Source of the DNA: Chloracidobacterium thermophilum B
GTDB taxonomy: Bacteria > Acidobacteriota > Blastocatellia > Chloracidobacteriales > Chloracidobacteriaceae
Assembly (NCBI RefSeq): GCF_000226295.1
Contig: NC_016024.1
Coordinates: forward strand, 1,037,501 to 1,101,500
Length of the DNA stretch: 64,000 nt
Direction of reading: 5' to 3'
Below the pieces are notes generated by a model. It saw only the letters and a program-made list of their open reading frames with translations. It searched no databases and was not told the DNA's origin. Made by a program: the position numbers and the translations under genes. Below are positions 27,829 to 35,574 of this stretch, one piece after another (positions within the stretch are counted from its first letter, which is position 1; each line of letters begins with the position of its first letter).

Positions 27829-28290
27829 ATGCCTGAAGTAGGTTCGCCTGCGCCGCCCTTCACCGCGCCCGACATGCACGGCAACCCCGTGAGTCTCGAA
27901 CAGTTCCGTGGTCAGAAAGTCGTGCTGTACTTCTATCCCAAAGACGATACGCCAGGCTGTACCAAAGAAGCCTGTAGCTTCCGCGATGCCTATGCCGACT
28001 ACCGGGAGAAGGGGATCGTCGTGCTGGGCGTGTCGCTCGATGACGAAGCCTCCCACCGGGCCTTTGCCGAAAAGTACCAGCTTCCCTTTACCCTGCTGGC
28101 CGATACCAACCATGCGGTTTCAGAAGCCTACGGCGTGTATGGCGAGCAGGAGTGGCAGGGCAAAAAGTTCATGGGCCTTGCCCGCAAGACCTTTCTCATT
28201 GATGAGCAGGGCATTCTGATCAAGGTATTCGACAAGGTTGACGTCGAAAATCACAGCCGGGAAGTGCTGGCTGCCTTTGGGTTGGCTTGA
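27829..28290 (+). CDS. bcp: Thiol peroxidase, Bcp/PrxQ-type peroxiredoxin
   Basis: A 153-residue atypical 2-Cys peroxiredoxin that reduces hydrogen and lipid peroxides in the cytosol. Peroxidatic Cys44 sits in DDTPGCTKEAC and the PrxQ-type resolving Cys49 lies five residues later. The fold continues with VVLGVSLDDEASH and RKTFLIDEQGIL. ATG 27829 has a GAGAGG six bases upstream, preferred over GTG 27823. An FHA-PrsW gene follows 36 bases later on the same strand. Confidence 0.94.
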   Translation: MPEVGSPAPPFTAPDMHGNPVSLEQFRGQKVVLYFYPKDDTPGCTKEACSFRDAYADYREKGIVVLGVSLDDEASHRAFAEKYQLPFTLLADTNHAVSEAYGVYGEQEWQGKKFMGLARKTFLIDEQGILIKVFDKVDVENHSREVLAAFGLA

Positions 28291-28326
28291 TGCCCCTGTG
28301 CCTTCGGCTGGGTCTGAGAGGAGAGT

Positions 28327-29856
28327 ATGCGACTCTGTCTGTCTGTTCTGAATGGTTCCCTGAACGGTCAGGTCTATCGGCTGCATGAGGGTGCGCTGCT
28401 TCTGGGGCGTGGCACGGATGCTGGAATCCGGTTCAACCCAGCCGTGGACAGTATGGTGTCGTCCCGCCACTGTCTGATTCAGGCTGAGCCGGACGGATTC
28501 TACGTGGTGGACAACCAGAGTACGAACGGTACATACGTCAACGGCCAGCGGATTCAGCGCGCCCGCCTCAATCATGGAGACATTATCGAGCTGGGCAACC
28601 CCGGTGTTCGTTTGCAGGTTGCTTTGGAAGCGCCAGTGACCAGCCCGGCGGCCTTTGCGCCGGGGGCGCCCACCTTCGGTCATCCGGCGGCTGCTGACGG
28701 AGGCACGGCGCGCCTGCGGGAAACGATTGCCGGTTTGGGGATGTACAACCCGGAGCGCAAGCCTATGGCGCCCGAAGCAGAGGCTTCGCCAATGGGGGTG
28801 TACATTGGCGCGGCGGTGGGCATCCTCGTCTGCCTGGTGCTCACCCTTGTTGTGGCGCTCATCGTGCTGTCCGAGTTGGGGATTGTCGTTGCCATCATTG
28901 CCACAGTAGTGGCGTTTGTCCCAGCATTTTTCTACATGCTGCCCTTTCTGTGGCTGGACCGGTATGACCCGGAACCGGTTTGGGCCCTGGCGGCGTCCTT
29001 TGCCTGGGGCGGTCTGGTGGCCGTTGTGGTGTCCTACATCCTGAACTCACTCTTTGGAGCCATCGCTTTCAGTGTGGGGGGCGAAGTCGCCGGGAACATC
29101 GTGGGTGGCGTGATTTCGGCGCCCATTGTGGAAGAGGGGTCGAAGGGACTGGGGCTGCTGCTCATATTGCTGTTCCTCCGCCGGGAGTTCGACGACATCG
29201 TGGATGGGGTGGTCTATGGCAGCTTCATTGCCCTTGGTTTTGCCACCGTGGAGAACATTCTCTATTACGGGCGGAGCCTGCTCGGTGGTGGGCTGGAGAG
29301 ACTGCTGATCGTCTTCATCATGCGGGGCATCATGTCTCCCTTTGCCCACGTGACCTTCACGGCAATGACCGGCATCGGGTGTGGTCTGGCGCGGGAGTCC
29401 CATAATCTTGCCGTGCGCATTCTGGCGCCGCTCGGTGGCTACATCCTGGCGGTCATCCTGCACATGGTCTGGAATGGCATGGCTACCTTTTTAGGCGCTG
29501 GCTTTCTCATTGGCTACGCCCTGTTTGAAGTGCCGTTCTTTCTGGCTTTCATTGGCTTTCTCATCTATGTTGCGCGGCGCGAGGGGAAGATTCTCCGGGA
29601 GATGCTGTCTGTCGAGGTTGCCCGCGGCCTCATCACGCCGGAACAATTGGCTATTGCCACCTCCACCCTCCGCCGTACCCTGTGGCCGCTCCAGGGGAAC
29701 TTTGCCGCGCGCCGCGCTTTCCTCCGCAACGTCTCGAAGCTGGGACTTTCCTACTGGCACGTTCAGCGGGCCGTGGCCGCCCAAAGTGAAACCCGTAGCC
29801 TGCCGCAGATTCCACGGCTGCAAGCTGAAATCCTCCGTTTACGGGAGCAGGTCTGA
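28327..29856 (+). CDS. FHA domain fused to a PrsW-type intramembrane protease
   Basis: A 509-residue fusion. Residues about 1-90 form an FHA domain (LLLGRGTDAGIRF, SSRHCLI, NQSTNGTYVNG) expected to bind phosphothreonine. After a linker come about eight hydrophobic segments with PrsW/CPBP-clan motifs: APIVEEGSKGLG (the double glutamate), REFDDIVDGVVYGSFIALGFA, ENILYY and FAHVTFTAMTG with a conserved histidine. PrsW proteins are glutamic-type membrane proteases that cut anti-sigma factors. A C-terminal cytosolic part of about 90 residues follows. The fusion suggests proteolysis gated by Ser/Thr phosphorylation, which is inference. The target is unknown. Confidence 0.85.
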   Translation: MRLCLSVLNGSLNGQVYRLHEGALLLGRGTDAGIRFNPAVDSMVSSRHCLIQAEPDGFYVVDNQSTNGTYVNGQRIQRARLNHGDIIELGNPGVRLQVALEAPVTSPAAFAPGAPTFGHPAAADGGTARLRETIAGLGMYNPERKPMAPEAEASPMGVYIGAAVGILVCLVLTLVVALIVLSELGIVVAIIATVVAFVPAFFYMLPFLWLDRYDPEPVWALAASFAWGGLVAVVVSYILNSLFGAIAFSVGGEVAGNIVGGVISAPIVEEGSKGLGLLLILLFLRREFDDIVDGVVYGSFIALGFATVENILYYGRSLLGGGLERLLIVFIMRGIMSPFAHVTFTAMTGIGCGLARESHNLAVRILAPLGGYILAVILHMVWNGMATFLGAGFLIGYALFEVPFFLAFIGFLIYVARREGKILREMLSVEVARGLITPEQLAIATSTLRRTLWPLQGNFAARRAFLRNVSKLGLSYWHVQRAVAAQSETRSLPQIPRLQAEILRLREQV

Positions 29857-29905
29857 AGCGTCCGAATGGTGGGCGCATGTGGCTTCTGCTCCGAAAGACT
29901 GAGCC

Positions 29906-31507
29906 ATGAACACACTGGAGTCTGCCCCCCGGCGCCTCGATTCCGGCATCCGTGCCAACCTGCGCTACGACTTCCCGGCCGGCGTCGTGGTCTTTCTCGT
30001 GGCCCTGCCTCTGTGTCTGGGGATTGCCCTGGCGTCCAATGCGCCTCTGTTTTCCGGCATCATTGCCGGCATCGTCGGGGGGATCATCATCGCTCCGCTT
30101 TCGGGTTCAGCCCTGTCGGTGAGCGGCCCGGCGGCCGGGCTGGCCGTGATTGTGGCCCAGGGGATTGCCACTGCTGGCGACTTTCGCGCGTTTCTTGCGG
30201 CGGTCGTGCTGGCCGGACTGTTTCAGATTGTCTTTGCCCTGATACGCGGCGGTGGGTTGGCGGATTACATTCCGAACTGCGTCATCAAAGGCATGCTGGC
30301 CGGCATTGGGATCGTCATCATCCTCAAGCAGATTCCCCATGCTTTGGGACGCGACCAGGACTTTACCTTCACCGATACCCTCAGCTTTCTCAATTTCGAG
30401 GAAAGCTCAACTATCGGCGCCATCATTGCCGGCATCTTCAGCGCCCAGCCGACGGCCGTCGGGATTACCCTGCTGTCTCTGGTGGTTCTCCTAGTCTGGG
30501 AGCATCCCCGGCTCAAGCAGATTCCATGGCTGATTTTGCTTCCCGGCCCGCTGGTGGTGGTCGTGTTGGGTCTGCTCATCAATGAGACACTGCGCTGGAG
30601 TGGAAGCCAGCTTTATCTCCGCGCTGAGGAAGCGCACCTGGTGGCCCTGCCGGTGGCAACTGACCTCCAGAGCTTCATCGCCCAGTTCACCTTCCCGGAT
30701 GTACAGGCACTGCAACGTGCCGAGATCATCAAGTTGGCCCTGACCTTGGCCGTTGTTGCCAGTCTCGAAACGCTGTTGTGCGTTGAGGCAAGCGACAAAA
30801 TGGACCCCTTCAAGCGGATTTCCCAGCCCAACCGGGAACTGTTTGCGCAGGGCGTGGGCAACATGGTGAGCGGGCTGATTGGCGGTCTGCCGCTCACGTC
30901 GGTCATCGTCCGCACCACGGCCAACATTTACGCCGGTGGACGAACCCGCATGTCAGCTTTCATCCACGGCCTCCTGCTGTTGTTTGCCGTGTTTTCGATT
31001 CCGGGGCTGCTCAACCGGATTCCCATTGCTTCTCTGGCGGCCATTCTCCTGCTCGTGGGCTACAAGCTGGCCAAACCGGAACTGTTCAAAGCGATGTATG
31101 CCCAGGGCTATGCGCAATTTGCTCCTTTTGTCGTTACGGTGGTGGCCATCGTGGCGACAGACCTTCTGGTGGGTATTGGTATCGGTCTTGTCTTTGGACT
31201 GTTCTTCGTCATCCGCGCCAACTACCGCTCAGCCGTCACGCTGGTCAGTCACGAAGACGCCTACCTGCTGCGCTTCAACAAGGACGCCACGTTCATCAAC
31301 AAGATTGAACTCAAGCGCAAGCTCCAGAGCATTCCCGATGGCGCAACCCTGTTCATTGACGGCACACGTGCGCTCTACGTGGATCAGGACATCCTCGACG
31401 TGGTGAATGAATTTCGAGCTGCCGCCAGGTATCGGAATATCACGGTGAGCACAAGTAACTTCGACGAAAAGGCGCCGCGTCTGGCGCAACCACAACCGGC
31501 CCACTGA
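29906..31507 (+). CDS. SulP-family anion transporter
   Basis: A 533-residue SLC26/SulP permease with about 12 to 14 membrane segments. The start has [24 protein letters not shown]; then come [14 protein letters not shown] and [10 protein letters not shown], and [18 protein letters not shown] in the middle. It ends in a short STAS-like domain ([20 protein letters not shown]). Members move sulfate or bicarbonate, often with sodium or protons. The beta-carbonic anhydrase 26 bases downstream suggests bicarbonate, as with BicA-like partners; this is inference. A phototroph could use it for carbon supply or pH balance. Confidence 0.9.
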   Translation: MNTLESAPRRLDSGIRANLRYDFPAGVVVFLVALPLCLGIALASNAPLFSGIIAGIVGGIIIAPLSGSALSVSGPAAGLAVIVAQGIATAGDFRAFLAAVVLAGLFQIVFALIRGGGLADYIPNCVIKGMLAGIGIVIILKQIPHALGRDQDFTFTDTLSFLNFEESSTIGAIIAGIFSAQPTAVGITLLSLVVLLVWEHPRLKQIPWLILLPGPLVVVVLGLLINETLRWSGSQLYLRAEEAHLVALPVATDLQSFIAQFTFPDVQALQRAEIIKLALTLAVVASLETLLCVEASDKMDPFKRISQPNRELFAQGVGNMVSGLIGGLPLTSVIVRTTANIYAGGRTRMSAFIHGLLLLFAVFSIPGLLNRIPIASLAAILLLVGYKLAKPELFKAMYAQGYAQFAPFVVTVVAIVATDLLVGIGIGLVFGLFFVIRANYRSAVTLVSHEDAYLLRFNKDATFINKIELKRKLQSIPDGATLFIDGTRALYVDQDILDVVNEFRAAARYRNITVSTSNFDEKAPRLAQPQPAH

Positions 31508-31533
31508 CCAGACACCTCAAAGCGAGCACCCCT

Positions 31534-32214
31534 ATGACTGAACGTTTGCCAGAGTCGTCCGTCAACGGCATGAACGAGTACCGCAAGCTGTTGCTTGCCA
31601 ACAAAGCCTGGGCACAGGAAAAGCTTGACTTGCGTCCCGATTACTTCATCCGCATGAAGGATGTCCAGTCGCCGGCCTACCTGTGGATCGGGTGTTCTGA
31701 CAGTCGTGTGCCGGCCGAGGACATTACGGGCACGGAGCCGGGCGAACTGTTTGTCCATCGCAACGTGGCGAATCTCGTCATCCACACGGACATCAATCTG
31801 ATGAGCGTCGTCGAGTACGCCATTGATGTGCTGGGCGTGCGCCACGTCATCATTTGCGGGCATTACAACTGCGGTGGTGTCAAAGCTGCCATGTCGCGCA
31901 AGAGCTTTGGCCTCATCAACAAGTGGCTGCGCCACATCAAGGACGTGTACCGTAACTATGCCCGCGAACTGGAATCATTCACCGACCCGGAGGCCCGCTT
32001 CCGCCGACTCGTCGAACTCAACACAATTGAACAGGTGCGGAATCTCGCTGAGACTTCCATCGTCCAGAAATCCTGGCTCAAGCATGGACGCCCATGGCTG
32101 CACGGATGGGTGTATGACATCCGCACCGGTTTGCTTCAGGAACTGACCTTGATTCGGCCGGGCGATTTGCCCGACGATATTTACCGTTACGAATTTCCGC
32201 CGGAGTCGCTGTAG
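31534..32214 (+). CDS. can: Beta-class carbonic anhydrase
   Basis: A 226-residue zinc enzyme interconverting CO2 and bicarbonate. Zinc ligands are Cys54 in GCSDSRVP, His110 and Cys113 in GHYNCGG, with the Asp56-Arg58 catalytic dyad. The C-terminal [12 protein letters not shown] is typical of the Escherichia coli Can subgroup. ATG 31534 is used; ATG 31570 is an alternative. It lies 26 bases after the SulP transporter and nine bases before the SDR gene, in a same-strand cluster. Confidence 0.96.
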   Translation: MTERLPESSVNGMNEYRKLLLANKAWAQEKLDLRPDYFIRMKDVQSPAYLWIGCSDSRVPAEDITGTEPGELFVHRNVANLVIHTDINLMSVVEYAIDVLGVRHVIICGHYNCGGVKAAMSRKSFGLINKWLRHIKDVYRNYARELESFTDPEARFRRLVELNTIEQVRNLAETSIVQKSWLKHGRPWLHGWVYDIRTGLLQELTLIRPGDLPDDIYRYEFPPESL

Positions 32215-32223
32215 GTCTCTGTC

Positions 32224-33045
32224 ATGTCATCCGTCATGCTGGTGACCGGTAGCGCCAGTGGCATCGGTCGTTACGTCGCCGAGGCATACTACCGCGCCGG
32301 TCATCGGGTTGTTTTTGCCGACCGGGCTGCAGCGCAGGTCCGTGACATCTGTGCTGCCCTCGCTGCGGAAGCCGGCGGGGAAGCCGTCCCCTGGGCGCTG
32401 GATGTTCGGGATGAGCAGGCCTGGGAAGCCGCCATTACCGACACCGTCAGCCGCTGGGGACAACTCGACCTGGTGTTGAACATTGCCGGGTATCTCCACG
32501 TGGATGCGCTGCTGTCCGCGCCGCTGGCGGCTGTCCATGACCATCTGGACATCAACGCCAAGGGCGTCATTTTCGGGACCCTGCTGGCGGCCCGCCAGAT
32601 GGTCCGGCAGCCCCACGGCGGACACATCATCAACGTGGCGTCGCTGGCAGGGATTGCCGCCGTGCCGGGATTGACGCTATACACGGCATCCAAGTTCGCC
32701 GTGCGCGGTTTTTCGCTGGCTGCTGCCCAGGAACTTGCCCCCCACAAGGTGGCCGTAACGGTTGTCTGCCCGGATGCCGTTCAGACCCCGATGCTCGATT
32801 TGCAGGTGCATCGGGCGGAAGCGGCTTTGACCTTCTCCGGGGGGCGCATCCTGAGCGTGGCCGAAGTGGCGGCGGCTATCGAGGAAGCGCGGCAGCACCG
32901 ACCGCTGGAAGTGACCCTGCCGCGACATCGGGGCTGGCTGGCGAAACTGACCAGCCTGTATCCTCCGCTGACCACCTGGGTAGCCCCCTACCTCCGCCAG
33001 CGTGGACAGCGCCGGCAGGCCACATGGCAACAGAAGCCAGGATGA
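32224..33045 (+). CDS. Short-chain dehydrogenase/reductase
   Basis: A 273-residue classical SDR. It has the nucleotide-binding glycine motif TGSASGIG near the N-terminus, a catalytic serine region VASLAG, and the YxxxK pair in YTASKFAVRG. An aspartate or arginine choice for NAD versus NADP is not clear (FADRAA suggests NAD). The substrate is unknown. It follows carbonic anhydrase by nine bases and precedes trpC by ten, so it is probably part of a longer transcript. The long extra C-terminal helix rich in Arg is not a standard SDR feature. Confidence 0.88.
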   Translation: MSSVMLVTGSASGIGRYVAEAYYRAGHRVVFADRAAAQVRDICAALAAEAGGEAVPWALDVRDEQAWEAAITDTVSRWGQLDLVLNIAGYLHVDALLSAPLAAVHDHLDINAKGVIFGTLLAARQMVRQPHGGHIINVASLAGIAAVPGLTLYTASKFAVRGFSLAAAQELAPHKVAVTVVCPDAVQTPMLDLQVHRAEAALTFSGGRILSVAEVAAAIEEARQHRPLEVTLPRHRGWLAKLTSLYPPLTTWVAPYLRQRGQRRQATWQQKPG

Positions 33046-33055
33046 TGACTGCCTG

Positions 33056-33847
33056 ATGACCGACCGGATGATGAGCTGCGCACCTGCCCGTCCAACCCTT
33101 GCCGACATCGTATCCGCCCGCCGCCGGTCTGTGGCCGCTCACCGCCCGGTTTCGCTGTCTGAACTGGCACCGGCACAGGGGACGTTCCTCCCGGCTTTGT
33201 GCCGCAATGCACCTGCCATCATTGCCGAAATCAAGCCTGTGTCACCGGCCGAAGGTGTCCTGCAGTCCACGCCCGATCTGGCGCGTGTGCTGGCCGCTTA
33301 TGACGCCCACGCCGTCGCGCTTTCGGTTCTGACTGAGCCGGACTACTTCGGAGGAAGTTTTGACCTGCTGGCGGCCGTGGCGCACCGTTCCAGCCGCCCA
33401 ACCCTGTGCAAGGACTTCGTGCTCGATGTGCGTCAGATACACGCCGCACGTGCCGCTGGCGCGGAAGCTGTACTGCTCATCGTCAAAATTCTCGACGACG
33501 AGCAGCTCTGCCGGCTCTCCGCTGAAATCCAACGCTGGAATATGACGCCGGTTGTGGAAGTGCAGACCGAAGCCGAACTGGAACGCGCCCTGGCGCTGGA
33601 CCCGTCCGTTATCCTCATCAACAACCGCAACCTGGAGACCTTTGACATCTCTTTGGAGACCACGCAACGTCTTGCGCCGCGCGTACCTTCCCAGGTTGTG
33701 ACCATTGCAGCCAGCGGTATCCGGTGCCGCGCCGACATCGAGGCGCTGCTTCCGTACTGCCCGCGCTTTCTCATCGGGACGCACCTGATGCGCGCGCCGG
33801 ACCTGGAAGCTGCTTTTGTCAACCTTCTTGGAAAAGCGTATGCCTAA
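33056..33847 (+). CDS. trpC: Indole-3-glycerol-phosphate synthase
   Basis: A 263-residue TIM barrel that closes the indole ring in tryptophan synthesis. Family motifs are IIAEIKPVSP with the catalytic lysine, LCKDFVLD, VEVQTEAELERAL, LINNRNLETF and the phosphate-binding ASGIR and LIGTHLMRAPD. ATG 33056 is preferred; upstream in-frame codons overlap the SDR gene. No other trp gene is present, so the pathway is dispersed. It overlaps the next gene by eight bases, indicating coupling. Confidence 0.95.
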   Translation: MTDRMMSCAPARPTLADIVSARRRSVAAHRPVSLSELAPAQGTFLPALCRNAPAIIAEIKPVSPAEGVLQSTPDLARVLAAYDAHAVALSVLTEPDYFGGSFDLLAAVAHRSSRPTLCKDFVLDVRQIHAARAAGAEAVLLIVKILDDEQLCRLSAEIQRWNMTPVVEVQTEAELERALALDPSVILINNRNLETFDISLETTQRLAPRVPSQVVTIAASGIRCRADIEALLPYCPRFLIGTHLMRAPDLEAAFVNLLGKAYA

Positions 33848-35240
33848 GCATCGTCCATCCAACCATTTTGGTGAAGTTTTCCCTCCTGTGCCTTTTGACG
33901 CCGAGCGTTACGCCAAACGCCGCCGCCAGGTCTTCCGGCAACTCGGCGAGGATGTGCTGCTGCTGTACAATCCGCCGGAAGCGCACCGCACCCATGACCT
34001 GTTCTACCGCTACCGGCCGGATAGCGACGTGTATTACCTGACCGGCTTTGAAGAGCCGGAGGCGGTCGTGTTGCTGGTGGGGGGACCCTGTCCCAGGTTC
34101 ATCATGTTCGTCCGTCCGCGTGACCCGGAACGCGAAATGTGGGATGGCCTCCGGGCCGGCGTTGAAGGGGCCGTCACCTGCTACGGCGCGGACGAAGCCT
34201 TTCCCATTGAAAGCTTTGACGCTGAGATTGGGCGCTACCTTGAGCACGCCCGGACGCTCTACTTCAAGTTCGGTCGGGACGAGCAGTTCAACCAGCGGGT
34301 TCTGACGGCCTTCCGCGCCGCTGCACGGCGACGGCATCGCCAGGGGCCGGCGCCGGGCATCATCCGGGACACCCTGCCGCTGCTGGGCAGAATGCGGCTG
34401 GTCAAAGATGCCGATGAACTGCTGCGGATGCGCCGGGCGGCAGACATTGCTGCCGAAGCCCATCTGCGGGCCATGGAGCGCGCGCGTCCGGGGCAGTACG
34501 AGTTTGAAGTCGAGGCGGAACTGGAGTACGTCTTCCGCAAACGTGGCGCGCTGGGCAGTTCCTACACCTCGATTGTCGGCAGCGGCCCCAATGCCACGAT
34601 CCTCCACTACAACACGAACAACAGCCGGCTCCGCGACGGCGATCTGCTGCTCATTGATGCCGGGGCGGAGTATGGCTACTACGCCAGCGACATCACCCGG
34701 ACGTTTCCCGTCGGCCGCCGTTTTACCCCTGCCCAGCGCGACATTTACGACCTGGTGCTTCAGGCGCAAAAAGCCGCTATTGCTGCCGTCCAGCCGGGGG
34801 CGCGCTTCAATGCCTACCACGAGGTTGCCCTCGACACCCTGATTGACGGCCTGCGTCATCTCCGGCTGCTGAGCGGTTCGCACGACGAAATCAGGGAACT
34901 GCGAACCTATCTGAAGTACTACATGCATCGCGCCGGTCACTGGCTCGGCAGCGATGTCCACGACGCCTGCACGTACTTCACCGCTGAAACCCACGACGGC
35001 CAGTACCTGTATGAAAAGCTGCGCCCCGGTTGTGTCGTCACCGTTGAGCCGGGACTTTACTTTGCGCCGGGCGTCAATGACACGCCGGAGCACTACATCG
35101 GTATCGGCGTCCGCATCGAAGACGATGTGCTGGTGACACGGACCGGGAACGAAGTGCTGACGGCCGCCGTCCCCAAGGAAGTGGCTGACATTGAGGCCAT
35201 TCGCTGTGCCGCGCTGACCGAGGAGGGAAACCACGCATGA
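33840..35240 (+). CDS. pepP: Xaa-Pro aminopeptidase (M24B, PepP type)
   Basis: A 466-residue dimetal peptidase removing N-terminal residues before proline. The N-terminal creatinase-like domain (DLFYRYRPDSDVYYLTGF) is followed by the pita-bread domain with metal ligands in LIDAGAEYGYYASDITRTFP (two Asp), HRAGHWLGSDVHD (His), VEPGLYF (Glu) and GVRIEDD (Glu). All five ligand positions are present, so it should be active. ATG 33840 overlaps the trpC stop; it overlaps the next gene by four bases (ATGA). Confidence 0.94.
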   Translation: MPKHRPSNHFGEVFPPVPFDAERYAKRRRQVFRQLGEDVLLLYNPPEAHRTHDLFYRYRPDSDVYYLTGFEEPEAVVLLVGGPCPRFIMFVRPRDPEREMWDGLRAGVEGAVTCYGADEAFPIESFDAEIGRYLEHARTLYFKFGRDEQFNQRVLTAFRAAARRRHRQGPAPGIIRDTLPLLGRMRLVKDADELLRMRRAADIAAEAHLRAMERARPGQYEFEVEAELEYVFRKRGALGSSYTSIVGSGPNATILHYNTNNSRLRDGDLLLIDAGAEYGYYASDITRTFPVGRRFTPAQRDIYDLVLQAQKAAIAAVQPGARFNAYHEVALDTLIDGLRHLRLLSGSHDEIRELRTYLKYYMHRAGHWLGSDVHDACTYFTAETHDGQYLYEKLRPGCVVTVEPGLYFAPGVNDTPEHYIGIGVRIEDDVLVTRTGNEVLTAAVPKEVADIEAIRCAALTEEGNHA

Positions 35241-35536
35241 GTGAGCCTTTGTTTGACCGGGTGAAGTTTTGCAGCAGTTGCAGCCGTCGCGCGACGGACG
35301 GCGACGTGGCCGCCCTTGGGACGCGGATTCGTCCACTGTTCCAAAAACAGCTCGAAAAGGATGGCTTTGGCACCTGTGTGGGCATCAGCAGCCGTCCCTG
35401 TTTTGCCAAATGCCCGGACAATGGCATCACCGTTGCCCTGAGTACCAGTGACGACAGCCTGCCGCGGGAAGTGTATATCGTAACCTCGTTGCGCGACCTG
35501 GATTACGTGTATGCCCGCCTGCTGGGTGAAGTGTAG
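35237..35536 (+). CDS. Small thioredoxin-like [2Fe-2S] ferredoxin-domain protein
   Basis: A 99-residue cytosolic protein with five cysteines: Cys12 and Cys15 (FCSSC), Cys47 (GTCVG), Cys55 and Cys59 (RPCFAKCP). The pattern and length resemble thioredoxin-like [2Fe-2S] ferredoxins, in which four cysteines hold the cluster. Its redox partner is unknown. It overlaps pepP by ATGA, so expression is coupled, but no functional link with peptide turnover is obvious. A DUF1636-type metal-binding protein is the alternative. Confidence 0.65.
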   Translation: MSEPLFDRVKFCSSCSRRATDGDVAALGTRIRPLFQKQLEKDGFGTCVGISSRPCFAKCPDNGITVALSTSDDSLPREVYIVTSLRDLDYVYARLLGEV

Positions 35537-35574
35537 TCTTTGTGTGAAACTCCTTTTTCCCAAAACCCCACGTG

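Noticed and set aside
33819-35336. Open frame of 505 codons on the minus strand
   Set aside because: Antisense of pepP, whose metal ligands are all in place on the plus strand.
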